Notes under the pieces: model-generated | The model's database searches: none | What the model saw: only the letters and a program-made list of their open reading frames with translations | What the model was told of the DNA's origin: nothing | DNA from: Planctomycetota bacterium | GTDB taxonomy: Bacteria; Planctomycetota; PUPC01; DSUN01 | Direction of reading: 5' to 3' | Assembly: GCA_016872855.1 (NCBI GenBank) | Contig: VGYV01000003.1 | Location: 1 to 40,988, forward strand | Length of the DNA stretch: 40,988 bases | Program-made: the position numbers and the translations under genes | Shown here: positions 25,682-35,288 of the stretch, in pieces | Numbering within the stretch: the stretch's first letter is position 1 | Layout: the number at the start of each line of letters is the position of its first letter

Positions 25682-27151
25682 ATGCGCGTGACGCTGGTGC
25701 AGCCTGACACGGGCGGGAGCTACCCGCCGCTGAGCCTGGGCTATCTGGCGGCCTACGTGGCCGCGCGGGGACACGAGGCGCGGATACTCGACCTCCAGGT
25801 GCCCGCGCAGCAAGCGCGCTGGGAACAACTCCTCGTCGAGTCGCGGCCGGACCTCATCGGCTTCACTGCCCTCACCCCGAGCATCCGCGGCGCGGGCGAG
25901 CTGGCCGCCCGCGCGCGCGAGCTGGTCCCGACCGCGAAGCTCATCGTCGGCGGCTTCCACGCCTCGATGGAGCCCGAGCAGACGCTCCGCGATTACCCCG
26001 CCTTCGACTACCTGTGCATAGGCGAGGGGGAGGAGACCCTCGCCGAGCTGTGCGAACGCCTCGATGCGGGCCGCTCGCCGGAGGGCGTCGCGGGGTTGGT
26101 GTGGCGTCGCGATTGTGGATTGGGGATTGCGGATTGCGGATTGAAATCGGAAATCGGAAATCGGAAATCGGAAATCGAGTTTGGGCCGCCCCGCGGGCGC
26201 ATCCTGGACCTCGATGCGCTGCCCCGGCCCCACGCCTTCTACGATCTGGATTACTACTTGGAGGCGGGCAGCTTCACCTACCAGTACGGCTACCGCTGCG
26301 CGTCGGTCATCGCGTCGCGCGGCTGCCCGTTCCGCTGCCGGTTCTGCTCGATCCCGGGCAAGTATGTCCACCAGTCGCCCGAGCGTCTGGCGGATGAGAT
26401 CGGCGAGCTGCTGGCGCGGGGGGCCGACGGCGTGTTCTTCCGCGACAGCACGTTCACGATCAACCGGGACTGGGTGCTGGCCTTCTGCGACGTCGTGCGG
26501 CAGCGGCGGATGCAGTTCCACTGGATCGCCAATGCCCGCCCTGACCTGGTGGACGCCGAGCTGCTGGCCGCGATGAAGCGGGCGGGCTGCTTCGCCCTCT
26601 GCTACGGCGTCGAGAGCGGGCGCGACCACGTGCTCGACTACTACGGCAAGGACCACACGGTGGCTGACACCCGCCGCGCCGTGGCGGCGACGAAGCGGGC
26701 CGGCATCCGCGTCGTCGCCTACCTCATGCTCGGCGCGCCCATCGAGACGCGGGCCGACATCGAGGCGAGCGTGGCCCTCGCCCGCGGACTAGGCGCCGAG
26801 CGCACCATCTGGAAAATCTTCGCCCCGCTCCCCGGCTGCGAAATCTACAACGAGCTGAAGGCCAAGGGGGTGAAGCTGGATTTCGACGCCATCCGCACCG
26901 ACCGGGCATCATACCCCCTGGCCGACATGACGGAGGCGGAGATCGAGGGGCGCTTCCGCGAGCTACAGCGTGAGTTCGCTTACGCACGCGACAGCCGCCT
27001 GCGCGTCTTCTGGCGCCAGCTCCGCCGCGTCCGCTCCCCCCGCGACGCCTGGCGCCTGGCCCGCCGCGTTTGTAGTTCCGCGTTCACGCGGTCTTCCCAG
27101 AAGCCGCCTGAAGGCCGAACTACGAACGCGGGGCGCAGTGGAGGGGACTGA
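25682..27151 (+). CDS. Cobalamin-binding-type radical SAM protein, copy 2
   Basis: 489 residues, ATG start. It aligns end to end with the gene at 24138 (for example SYPPLSLGYLAAYVAARGHE, ILDLQVPAQQ, SVIASRGCPFRCRFCS near residue 215, VFFRDSTFTINRDW, CYGVESGRDHVLDYYGKD, YLMLGAPIETRADI), so the pair arose by tandem duplication and may act on the same product in sequence. The interdomain heptamer insert (26110-26178) is longer than in copy 1. The C-terminal ~20 residues (SSAFTRSSQKPPEGRTTNAG) are encoded by an inverted repeat at 27067-27128. Confidence 0.85.
   Translation: MRVTLVQPDTGGSYPPLSLGYLAAYVAARGHEARILDLQVPAQQARWEQLLVESRPDLIGFTALTPSIRGAGELAARARELVPTAKLIVGGFHASMEPEQTLRDYPAFDYLCIGEGEETLAELCERLDAGRSPEGVAGLVWRRDCGLGIADCGLKSEIGNRKSEIEFGPPRGRILDLDALPRPHAFYDLDYYLEAGSFTYQYGYRCASVIASRGCPFRCRFCSIPGKYVHQSPERLADEIGELLARGADGVFFRDSTFTINRDWVLAFCDVVRQRRMQFHWIANARPDLVDAELLAAMKRAGCFALCYGVESGRDHVLDYYGKDHTVADTRRAVAATKRAGIRVVAYLMLGAPIETRADIEASVALARGLGAERTIWKIFAPLPGCEIYNELKAKGVKLDFDAIRTDRASYPLADMTEAEIEGRFRELQREFAYARDSRLRVFWRQLRRVRSPRDAWRLARRVCSSAFTRSSQKPPEGRTTNAGRSGGD
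26110..26178. repeat. 7-base repeat array between domains of radical SAM copy 2
   Basis: GGATTGC heptamers are followed by AAATCGG heptamers and encode DCGLGIADCGLKSEIGNRKS. The array is about 20 bases longer than its counterpart in copy 1. Confidence 0.85.
27067..27128. repeat. Inverted repeat at the 3' end of radical SAM copy 2
   Basis: CGTTTGTAGTTCCGCGTTCA and, inverted, CCGAACTACGAACG, with GCCGCCTGAAGGCC inside. It resembles a diverged member of the 5903 family and is read as the protein C terminus. Confidence 0.75.
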
Positions 27152-27152
27152 G

Positions 27153-28130
<978 letters not shown>

Positions 28131-28139
28131 GGACATTTG

Positions 28140-28241
28140 ATAAGGAAGGCAGGAATGCAGGAAAAGAGAAGAGGCATCGGGCCGCGGAGCGTACCGGCCA
28201 AGCCGGTTTCCCCTCCTTTCCTGCCTTCCTGCATTCCTTAT
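28140..28241. repeat. 8-base GGAAGGCA inverted repeat in intergenic DNA
   Basis: AAGGAAGGCAGGAATGCAGG (from 28142) is mirrored by TTTCCTGCCTTCCTGCATTC (from 28217). The internal period is 8 bases. It starts ten bases after the upstream stop. Confidence 0.9.
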
Positions 28242-28265
28242 AGGTCCTCTTGATGAGGCTTCGCG

Positions 28266-28691
28266 ATGATGGGGCCGGCGACGCATTTCCTTTTCGGCAT
28301 GCTGTGCGGGGCGGCGATTGGCGGGGTGGCCACGGCGCTGCGCCGCCGATGGCTCGCCTGGCTGCCCGCGTTCATCCTCGCCTGCGGCTTCTGGGCCGAG
28401 GTGCCGCTCCTCCTCGGCGCGCGCGACGCCACGCACCCGCTGGCCAATGTGTTCTTCGGCTACGCCTGGCTGCACCCCTGGCTCGAGGCCGACGAGGTGA
28501 CAGCTTTCTTCTTCGTCCTCGGCCTGGCCAACCTGATGCTCCTGGGGTGCCTGGCCTTCCTGAGCCGCTTCTTTGCCGCGGTGGACATGGTGCGGTGGGA
28601 ACGAAATCCGCCCCCATCGCCTCGGAGCAAACGGCGCCGGCGCCAACGCGAAACTCGAAACCCGAAACTCGAAACTCCCCGGAGGGGGTGA
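28266..28691 (+). CDS. Small membrane protein, paralogue of the next gene's N terminus
   Basis: 141 residues; ATG 28266 with GAGG upstream. Three hydrophobic segments: THFLFGMLCGAAIGG, RRRWLAWLPAFILACGFW and VTAFFFVLGLANLMLL. It shares HF..GM, RRRWL.WLP, an acidic/His loop (HPLANVFFGYAWLHPWLE) and overall order with residues 1-120 of the following 1619-residue protein. This suggests duplication of a membrane domain, possibly related to the YdjM/DUF457 membrane hydrolases, which would explain the paired His and acidic residues. The C-terminal ~30 residues are low complexity and encoded by a GAAACTC heptamer array. The function is unknown. Confidence 0.7.
   Translation: MMGPATHFLFGMLCGAAIGGVATALRRRWLAWLPAFILACGFWAEVPLLLGARDATHPLANVFFGYAWLHPWLEADEVTAFFFVLGLANLMLLGCLAFLSRFFAAVDMVRWERNPPPSPRSKRRRRQRETRNPKLETPRRG
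28650..28677. repeat. 7-base GAAACTC array at a gene junction
   Basis: Four heptamers GAAACTC, GAAACCC, GAAACTC, GAAACTC. It encodes the tail of the small membrane protein and lies just before the start of the large fusion gene. Confidence 0.85.
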
Positions 28692-28698
28692 CGCGGCG

Positions 28699-31600
28699 AT
28701 GCCCATGCCCCAGGTGCACTTCGCGGTCGGCATGGGGGCGGCGGCGCTCCTGGGCCTGCCCATGCTCCTCTGGCGCCGCCGCTGGCTCCTCTGGCTCCCG
28801 CTGCTGATGACCCTGTGCGGCGGGGTGGCCCTGCTGCCCGACGTGGTGACGCGGGGGAGGGATTTCCTGGCCGGGCCGGGGCACGGGCGGGGACATGGCC
28901 CGGCGGCCAACGCCCTCTTCCTGCACACGTGGCTCGACCGGCAGCCGGCGCTCTGCACGCGGGCGGCGTCGGACCTAGCGTTCCAGGCCGTGGCGCTGAT
29001 GTACCTCGCGTGCGCCGTCGGCTACGCAGGCTTCCTGCGCTGGGGCCTCCCGCGAATGGCCGAGGCCGAGGAGGCCCTGGCGCGCCTACGGCGCGAGACG
29101 GCGAGCTACCGCGCCGTGGCCCCCTTCGTGGGTGTCCTGCCGCTCCTCGTGGCCGGCGCCGCGGTGGTCTGGATGCTCTGGCCCGCGCGGCACAGGGAGG
29201 CAGAGGGTCCACAGGCGCTCGACGCGGGGCAGTGGGCGCAGCTCGTCTCACGGCGCATGGGCGTCTCCCCGGGCCAGCGGCTCGGCATCGTCCACGCCGC
29301 GTGGGACCGCGAGGGCGCATGGCTGTGCGGCGACCTGGGGGCGATGGTGGCACCCGGCGGGCCCAGCGTGGCCGAGCTTGTCGAACAGGCCAAGGCAAAC
29401 GGCTGCGACTTCGTGGCGCTGCTCGATAGCGCAGGCCCTGCCGGCCTGGCGGCGGCGCGACAGAAGCACCCCGACATGGCCCTCGTGGCGGGCCTGGTGT
29501 GGGACGCGCCGACGAAGCGAGGGGCCACACAAACCGTCGTGCTGCTGCCGCCGCAGCCGCGCGAGGCCGAGGCGCTGGCTGACTTCCGCCGGCGGTTCGC
29601 CCGCCCGGGGGTCTCGGCGGAGGAGGCCCTGCGATGGCTCGACGCCCACGCCGCCTCGCCCAAGGCCCAGCCCGTGGTTCTTGCCTGCCCATGCGCCGGC
29701 GGGGAGGGCTGGCCCGACCTGTTCTCGTGGCGGCGGACGAATGGGCTGTTCGTCGGCTTCCTGGGTCTCCCGGGCGCCGAACGCCTGTCGGCCCGCGATG
29801 CGCGCAGCCAGTGGGACCCTCGCGTGGCAACGGTGGGCGGCGCGTGGGACGGGTTTCTCGACCGCGGCTTCGGCCTGTGGGGCGCGGCGACCGCCTCGGG
29901 CTTGGGGGCGAAAAGGGGACAGGCACCTTTTCCCCAGGCGGAAAAGGAGCCAGTCCCCTTTTCCCCAGGCGAGTTCGCTCGCACCCACGTGTGGTGCCGC
30001 GGGCGCGGGCCTGAGGCCGTGTTGGAGGGCCTCCGCGGCGGCTGCGCCTGGGCCGTCGAGGGCGCCATCGTGCGCGCCCTGGACTTCGGGGTCATCGCCC
30101 CCACGCTCGAGCGCCCCGCGCGCATGGGCGAGGTGGCCCGCGTGGCGCCCGGCGACGAGGTGACTGTCGAGCTTGACCTTGATGTGCCGCCCACCGACTT
30201 CGCCGGGCGGCCCAACCAGCTCGACGAGGTGGAGCTGGTGTCGAACTTCGACGGCGATGCGGAGGTTGTGGCGCGCTTCCGCAACGTGCGGGAGCAGCGC
30301 CGCATCGTCCACCGCCTGCCGCCCGCCGCCGACAACAACGGCGGCCTCGGCTTCTACGTCCGCGCACGCGGCTGGCGACGCCTGGGCGACGACGCCAAGC
30401 TGTGCTTCTACACCAACCCCATCCGCGTCCTCGTGCGGGCCGGGCTGCCGCCGCCAACGCCCGTCGCCGCACCCGTCCGCGTCGCCGGTGGCACAGGCAT
30501 CCCGCCTGTGGCCCCGCCCACCCCGCCGCCCACAGGCAAGATGCCTGTGCCACCGGTCTCTCCGCCCGCAGCGGACGACGTGCGGGCCAGGCTCGCCGCC
30601 ATCGGCCTCCCGCCGAGCGTGCAGCCCATCCGCGTCGAGACGTTTCAGAAGCCGCCCGGCCGCCAGTGGCGCGGCGCCCACGTGAGCATCATTGGCGACC
30701 GCGGCCCCGCCCTGGCCGACGAGGAGCTGCGCGTCGAGCTCCTCCAGCGCATCCCCCTGGGCGAGGCCACGCGCCTGTTCTTCCGGTGCTACGCTGTGGA
30801 CTGCCCCCGCCTGGCCCTCGTGGCGCGCCCAGGCGGCGGAGGCGCCCCGGGCCAGGCCGCGCGCGAGCTGCCTGACCGCCAGTGGGTCGCGTTTGACCTC
30901 GCCTTCGGCGACGATCTCCTGCCCCTCCGCGCGGCCGCGGCCCGCCTCCGCCCGCCCGCCGAGGTCCAGGCCATCGAGTGGACCGCTGCGCGCCTGGGGC
31001 CGCTCTCCCGGTTCTACATCACCGACGTCGCGGTTTACGACCCCACGCCCGCCAGCCATCAGGAGCTGGCCCTGCGGCAGGCGGTGGAGTTGGACGCGGC
31101 GCTGCGCGAGACCGGCGGCCGAAGCGCTGCCCCCTCCGCCCGCCAGCGGGCCGAGGCCGCCCTCGGCCGCCTCGCCGCCTGGCGCGCGCGCCTCGACCCC
31201 CGCAAGGACCCCCTCGGCGCGGAGGACCTCGCCGCCGCACGCCGCGACCTGGCCACGCTGGCCGACGAGGTGCAACGCCTCCGCTGGCACGACGCAATGG
31301 CGCGCACCTTCGCCCTCCCCGACCCCAGGTTCGCCGTCACCTTCGCCCCGCCCGGCCAGCGCATCTCGGCGCGGAACCCCGCCTTCCGCCCGACCGTCCA
31401 GGTCGCCCGCTCGGGGGAGCTCGCCGCCGCAGGCGGCGAGGCCGAGAGCGTCCAGCTCGCCGTCGTCGCTCTCTGGGACAACCTCGAGGCCGTCGCCGTC
31501 GAGGTCTCCTCCTTCCTCCCGGTCGCGGGTGGCACGGCTGGCTTGCCCAGCCGTGGCGAGCCCGCGGCCGTCTCGCCCTCGCTGGCCCTCGTGGACGAGG

Positions 31601-33558
31601 TGGAGGTGCGCCCAGGCCCTTCGCTCACCCCCGAGCAGACGGGTTGGATGCCCGACCCGCTGCTGCCGTTCCAGCCCTTCGACGTCGAGCCGGGCGGCGT
31701 CCGCTCCCTGCTCCTCACCGTCGAGGCGCCGCCCGACCTGCCGCCCGGCGACTACGATGGCCAGGTGACGGTTCAGCCCCGTGGCCACGAGCCGGTGCGG
31801 TTGGCCGTGCGGCTGCACTGCTGGGGCTTCGCGCTCCAGGGGCAGCCGCTCGCCGTCGTCGGCCATCTCGACGAGCAGGCGCTCAGCGCACGCTGCGCCG
31901 GCGGCAAGCACGTGCCGCGACCCGTCCGCGACGCGCTCTACGGCTTGCTCCTCCGCCACCGCGTGTGCCCGGTGCCGCTGCTCGGGGGCACCGAGGCGGC
32001 GGACGTCGAGGAGGCGCTCTACTGCGCCGAGCGCGGCGCGGCGCTCGTCGTCCTCCGCGAGGCATCCTCGGCCGCCGTGGCGCCCAACGAGGCCGAGGTG
32101 GTTCGCGCGGCCCAGGCCACCGACAAGCTCTTCGACGCCAGCGGGCGGCGCTGCGGCGCGCTCCTCCTGCCTCTGGCGCCCCCCGACGAAAAGACCCGCT
32201 CCCGCATGTCCGCCCTCGGCCGCGCCCTCGCCCGCGAGCACCCCGCCCTCCTCCTCTTGGCCGGCGGCGACGGCGAGCCGCCCGGCGACCTCATGGCCCA
32301 CGTCTGGCGCCGACCCCTCGGCACCGACCCGCCACGCCGGCCCCACGACAACGATGTGGACGTCCGCCTCTCCCGCACCGCTCGCCGCGAGGGCTGGGAA
32401 CTCGTCGCCGCCACCCCCGACTCCACCGTGCCCAGCCTCCTCCTTACCTGCCCGCTCCACCACGTCCGCCTCCTCCCCTGGCTCGCCTGGCAGCACGGCA
32501 TCCGCGCTCTCTTCCTCCGCAACCTCACACGCTGGCGCGAAGACGACGACCTGCGCGACGGCGTCCTCCTCTACCCCCCTGTGGGCGGGGCGTCCCTGCC
32601 CCGCGCGCCTGTGGGCGGGGCCTCCGCGCCCCGCGCGGGGGACGGAGCCCCCGCCCACAACGAGCCTTGCGGCTCCCTCCGCCTTGTAGCCCTCCGCGAC
32701 GGGGTGGAGGACTACGCCTGCCTTCGCCACCTGTGGGACCGCGCGCGGCTCCTGAGGGCGCGCAGCGCCGAGCGCCACGCCGCTCTCCTGGCCTCCGCCG
32801 AGCGCCTCCTGGCCGACGCCGCCGCTGGCATCGGCTCCCTCGAGCGCCCCTGCCGCGACCCCCAGGTGCTCGCTGCCCTCCGCACCCAGGTCTGCCGCGA
32901 GGCCGAACGCCTCGAAGCCGCCTGGTGGGCCGACGTGGACGCGGCGAAGGACCTCCCGCCCCCGCCGCCCGAGGTCGCCGCCAAGCCAGGCGACGCCCAT
33001 GTCGCCCTCACTTGGGCCAGAAGCCCCGACCCCAGGGTCGCCGCCTACAACGTCTATCGCGCCCGCGACCCGCGAGGCCCCTTCGTCCGCCTCAACCCCG
33101 CCCCCGTCGAGGGCCTCGCCTGGAGCGACCGCTCCGTGGCCGACGGCGTGGCGTATCACTACCTCGTCCGCTCCTGCCGCGACGAGCTGGTGGACGGCCC
33201 TCGCAGCCCCGCGGCCTCGACCGTCACGCGGCCGGCGCCGCGCGTGGTCTGGCTGCCCGGCGCCGCGCCGCGGCCGGGCGCGCCCGGGCCGCTCCGCGTC
33301 GCGGTCCGGCTCGAAGGGCCGGGCACCGCCGGCCTCCTGCCCCTCGTGCGTCCGCAGCTCGCCTACACCGTCGGCTCCGCCGCCCTCAGCGCCTTCGAGA
33401 ACATGAACCGCCAGGAGGACGGCACCTGGGCGCTCGACGTGCCCGACCCTGGCTGGGGCCACCTCGCAGGCAAGGCCCTCCGCCTCCAGGCCCGCATCGT
33501 GGACCGCCAGGGCCGCATCGTCGCTGCCCCCATCGAGCGCCTCGTGGCCATCGAATGA
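28699..33558 (+). CDS. Giant fusion: membrane domain, CehA-like PHP, DUF4091/GH123-like region, FN3
   Basis: 1619 residues; ATG 28699 after GGAGGGGG. Residues 1-165 hold four to five hydrophobic helices related to the upstream small protein. About 185-480 resembles a CehA/McbA-type PHP hydrolase domain, ending with the diagnostic RTHVWCRGRGPEAVLEGLRGG, but the metal-binding His/Asp set looks reduced. About 700-775 may be a carbohydrate-binding jelly roll. About 905-1350 fits GH123/DUF4091: ESVQLAVVALWD, PPGDYDGQVTVQP and SLRLVALRDGVEDYACLRHL. About 1425-1510 is an FN3 domain (VALTWARSPDPRVAAYNVYRA). It is probably anchored in the membrane with the rest outside, acting on the glycan made by this cluster. 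Four repeats interrupt it in frame (29910, 30487, 31527, 32581). Confidence 0.7.
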   Translation: MPMPQVHFAVGMGAAALLGLPMLLWRRRWLLWLPLLMTLCGGVALLPDVVTRGRDFLAGPGHGRGHGPAANALFLHTWLDRQPALCTRAASDLAFQAVALMYLACAVGYAGFLRWGLPRMAEAEEALARLRRETASYRAVAPFVGVLPLLVAGAAVVWMLWPARHREAEGPQALDAGQWAQLVSRRMGVSPGQRLGIVHAAWDREGAWLCGDLGAMVAPGGPSVAELVEQAKANGCDFVALLDSAGPAGLAAARQKHPDMALVAGLVWDAPTKRGATQTVVLLPPQPREAEALADFRRRFARPGVSAEEALRWLDAHAASPKAQPVVLACPCAGGEGWPDLFSWRRTNGLFVGFLGLPGAERLSARDARSQWDPRVATVGGAWDGFLDRGFGLWGAATASGLGAKRGQAPFPQAEKEPVPFSPGEFARTHVWCRGRGPEAVLEGLRGGCAWAVEGAIVRALDFGVIAPTLERPARMGEVARVAPGDEVTVELDLDVPPTDFAGRPNQLDEVELVSNFDGDAEVVARFRNVREQRRIVHRLPPAADNNGGLGFYVRARGWRRLGDDAKLCFYTNPIRVLVRAGLPPPTPVAAPVRVAGGTGIPPVAPPTPPPTGKMPVPPVSPPAADDVRARLAAIGLPPSVQPIRVETFQKPPGRQWRGAHVSIIGDRGPALADEELRVELLQRIPLGEATRLFFRCYAVDCPRLALVARPGGGGAPGQAARELPDRQWVAFDLAFGDDLLPLRAAAARLRPPAEVQAIEWTAARLGPLSRFYITDVAVYDPTPASHQELALRQAVELDAALRETGGRSAAPSARQRAEAALGRLAAWRARLDPRKDPLGAEDLAAARRDLATLADEVQRLRWHDAMARTFALPDPRFAVTFAPPGQRISARNPAFRPTVQVARSGELAAAGGEAESVQLAVVALWDNLEAVAVEVSSFLPVAGGTAGLPSRGEPAAVSPSLALVDEVEVRPGPSLTPEQTGWMPDPLLPFQPFDVEPGGVRSLLLTVEAPPDLPPGDYDGQVTVQPRGHEPVRLAVRLHCWGFALQGQPLAVVGHLDEQALSARCAGGKHVPRPVRDALYGLLLRHRVCPVPLLGGTEAADVEEALYCAERGAALVVLREASSAAVAPNEAEVVRAAQATDKLFDASGRRCGALLLPLAPPDEKTRSRMSALGRALAREHPALLLLAGGDGEPPGDLMAHVWRRPLGTDPPRRPHDNDVDVRLSRTARREGWELVAATPDSTVPSLLLTCPLHHVRLLPWLAWQHGIRALFLRNLTRWREDDDLRDGVLLYPPVGGASLPRAPVGGASAPRAGDGAPAHNEPCGSLRLVALRDGVEDYACLRHLWDRARLLRARSAERHAALLASAERLLADAAAGIGSLERPCRDPQVLAALRTQVCREAERLEAAWWADVDAAKDLPPPPPEVAAKPGDAHVALTWARSPDPRVAAYNVYRARDPRGPFVRLNPAPVEGLAWSDRSVADGVAYHYLVRSCRDELVDGPRSPAASTVTRPAPRVVWLPGAAPRPGAPGPLRVAVRLEGPGTAGLLPLVRPQLAYTVGSAALSAFENMNRQEDGTWALDVPDPGWGHLAGKALRLQARIVDRQGRIVAAPIERLVAIE
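29910..29964. repeat. GGAAAAGGGGACAGG inverted repeat inside the fusion gene
   Basis: GAAAAGGGGACAGGCACCTT (29910-29933) and GGAAAAGGAGCCAGTCCCCT (29940-29964) form the same hairpin as at 17954. They are read as KRGQAPFPQAEKEPVPF. Confidence 0.9.
30487..30554. repeat. GTGGCAC-family inverted hairpin pair inside the fusion gene
   Basis: GGTGGCACAGGCATCCCGCC at the left and GGCAAGATGCCTGTGCCACC at the right are inverted copies. Each arm is itself a hairpin. Read as GGTGIPPVA and GKMPVPP. Confidence 0.9.
31527..31557. repeat. Short GTGGCAC-family hairpin inside the fusion gene
   Basis: GTGGCACGGCTGGC, then TTGCCCAGCCGTGGC, a single hairpin read as GGTAGLPSRG. Confidence 0.75.
32581..32658. repeat. 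GTGGGCGGGGC repeats inside the fusion gene
   Basis: Two direct copies (32581 and 32611) closed by GCCCCCGCCCAC, read as VGGASLPRAPVGGASAPRAG. The same family occurs at 7701 and 12454. Confidence 0.85.
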
Positions 33559-33763
33559 GGGGGTGTCATTTGACAGCATGTGTTTAGCGAGGAGGGCGCT
33601 TTTCTCCCTCTCCCTCGGGGAGAGGGTGGGGTGAGGGTGCTTGGGCTCCCGCGAGTTGCAGGGAAGGCACCCTCACCCGCCCGCCGATGGCGGGCGACCT
33701 CTCCCCGAGGGAGAGGTCGAGGCCCTCCGAGCCAAGGCTAAACGCGTACACTTGACACCCCCA
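33559..33763. repeat. ~205-base composite element with inverted ends
   Basis: The left end GGGGTGTCA...TGTGTTTAGC and the right end GGGGTGTCAAGTGTACGCGT (minus strand), followed by TTAGCC, are inverted relatives, and GAGGGC blocks follow inside. The core holds CTCTCCC/GGGAGAG hairpins like those at 5967 and 10711. It starts directly after the stop codon of the fusion gene and separates the glycan cluster from the genes to the right. Confidence 0.75.
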
Positions 33764-33781
33764 TTCCAAAGGAGGTCTATC

Positions 33782-34594
33782 ATGTCTCTTCACCGAAGTG
33801 TCCCACCCATCCTGCTGCTGGCCGCCGCGGCGCTCGCCGGCGGCGTGCCAGGCCGCGAGCCGCCGCCAAACTTCCCCGACATCGTCGCCCGCGTCCGCTG
33901 CGGCATCGGCGCCGTCGGCACCCTCAACCCCGCCAAGCGCCCCGCCCTCGAGTTCCACGCCTCAGGCTTCTTCCTCGACGACCGCGGCCGCTTCCTCACC
34001 GCCAACCACGTCCTCGACGCCATCGCCGAGCGCAAGCGCCTCGCCGACCTCCGCGTCTTCCTCCCCAGCGACGCCGACACCAACGGCCACCCCGCCACCG
34101 TCCTCGCCCGCGACCCCAAGCACGACCTCGCCCTCCTCGAGGTCAAGGGCGGCCAGTTCTTCCCCCTCGAACTCGGCGACTCGTCCCGCGCCCGCGAGGG
34201 CCAGGCCATCGCCCTCACGGGCTTCCCCTTCGGCTTCTTCCTCGGACTCCACCCCACCACCTGCGTCGGCATCATCAGCGGCATCAGCCCCATCGCCATA
34301 CCAGTCGCCAGCAGCAAGCTCCTCGACGGCGACACCATCGAGGCCCTCCGCAACCCCTTCAACGTCTTCCAGCTCGACGCCACGGCCCACCCCGGCCACA
34401 GCGGCGGCCCCCTCTTCGACCCTGCCACGGGCAAGGTCCTCGGCCTCGTCAACAGCGGCTTCATCCGGAAGACCAAGGAGAAGGTCATCTCCACCGGCAT
34501 CAGCTACGCCATGCCCATCCACCTGGCCAAGCCCATGCTCGACGAGGCCCTCAAGCCCAAGCCCGGCCCCCTGCCCCTCAAGGTGGACAAGTAG
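33782..34594 (+). CDS. Secreted trypsin-like serine protease
   Basis: 270 residues. ATG 33782 has an excellent AGGAGG six bases upstream. The first ~22 residues (LHRSVPPILLLAAAALAGG) look like a signal peptide. The catalytic triad is visible: His in FLTANHVLDA near residue 73, Asp in PKHDLALLEV near 113 and Ser in ATAHPGHSGGPLFD near 207. There is no PDZ domain, so it is a short DegP/HtrA-fold protease or trypsin-2-type peptidase rather than full HtrA. It should act in the periplasm or outside the cell. The strong ribosome site contrasts with the weak sites of the glycan genes. Confidence 0.9.
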   Translation: MSLHRSVPPILLLAAAALAGGVPGREPPPNFPDIVARVRCGIGAVGTLNPAKRPALEFHASGFFLDDRGRFLTANHVLDAIAERKRLADLRVFLPSDADTNGHPATVLARDPKHDLALLEVKGGQFFPLELGDSSRAREGQAIALTGFPFGFFLGLHPTTCVGIISGISPIAIPVASSKLLDGDTIEALRNPFNVFQLDATAHPGHSGGPLFDPATGKVLGLVNSGFIRKTKEKVISTGISYAMPIHLAKPMLDEALKPKPGPLPLKVDK

Positions 34595-34598
34595 CAGC

Positions 34599-35288
34599 AT
34601 GGCAGAGGCAATGGGAGAGCACGATGAGGCCCGGCTCCACCTGGAGGTGGACGGCTCCGAGCTGCTGGTGAGCGTGCCCGTGCCGCTGGGGCCACGGACG
34701 CTCCTCGACCTTCTCCCGGCGGCGCGCGCCATTGCCCAAGCGCTCGCGGCCCACGCCGCTGAGGCCGCCGCCGCCCGCGGCCGCACCATCACCTGCCGCC
34801 GCGGCTGCGCCGCCTGCTGCCGACAGTACCTCAGCATCTCCGTGGTCGAGGCAGAGGCCCTCGCCCGCGCCGTCGCGGGCCTCCCCGCGCAGCGCCGGGA
34901 CGCCGTGCAGCAACGTTTCGATGCGGCGCTCCTCCGGCTCGAGCAGGCCGGCCTCCTCGACCCCGGCGCGCCCCGCGGCGGCCGACGCATCACCCTGCCG
35001 CCCCGTGAGACCCCGGCGGCCACGGTGGCGGCCACGTCACGCCGCTACTTCGGCCTCGCAATCCCCTGCCCACGGCCGCCAAGTGACAAGCAACGCGGCC
35101 TTCGGCCGCAACCAAACTCCAAACCTCAAACTCCAAATCCCAAACAAACCCCAATGCCCAAGCTCAAACGGCTGAACTGGGGCGCTGGTGCCAGGCCTTC
35201 AGGGCGTGTTGCCCAAATCCCCTTCAGGGGGATAGACCCGTTCGGAGTCCCGCCCTTAGGCGGATTGGGGCAGGAGAAGACCGCCTGA
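34599..35288 (+). CDS. YkgJ-like cysteine-cluster protein, 3' end replaced by repeats
   Basis: 229 residues from ATG 34599, five bases after the protease stop; ATG 34611 is an alternative. TCRRGCAACCRQYLSIS near residues 64-80 is the first cysteine cluster of YkgJ family proteins, which bind zinc or iron-sulfur, and RYFGLAIPCP near 148-157 is the block that normally introduces the second cluster. From about 35070 the expected cysteine-rich end is missing and the frame runs through repeat DNA (35093-35263) until a chance stop. It is probably a truncated, non-functional gene. Whether a repeat insertion or a deletion caused this cannot be decided here. Confidence 0.6.
   Translation: MAEAMGEHDEARLHLEVDGSELLVSVPVPLGPRTLLDLLPAARAIAQALAAHAAEAAAARGRTITCRRGCAACCRQYLSISVVEAEALARAVAGLPAQRRDAVQQRFDAALLRLEQAGLLDPGAPRGGRRITLPPRETPAATVAATSRRYFGLAIPCPRPPSDKQRGLRPQPNSKPQTPNPKQTPMPKLKRLNWGAGARPSGRVAQIPFRGIDPFGVPPLGGLGQEKTA
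35093..35162. repeat. Hairpin and 7-base CAAACTC array in the YkgJ-like gene
   Basis: GCGGCCTTCGGCCGC is a hairpin; CAAACTC, CAAACCT, CAAACTC, CAAATCC, CAAACAA follow with a strict 7-base period. It lies where the second cysteine cluster would be expected. Confidence 0.8.

Noticed and set aside
29248-33579. Open frame of 1443 codons on the minus strand opposite the fusion gene
   Set aside because: It is the antisense shadow of a GC-rich gene. Its translation is Gly/Ala/Val/Glu-rich with no domain, while the plus strand gives recognisable domains over the same region.
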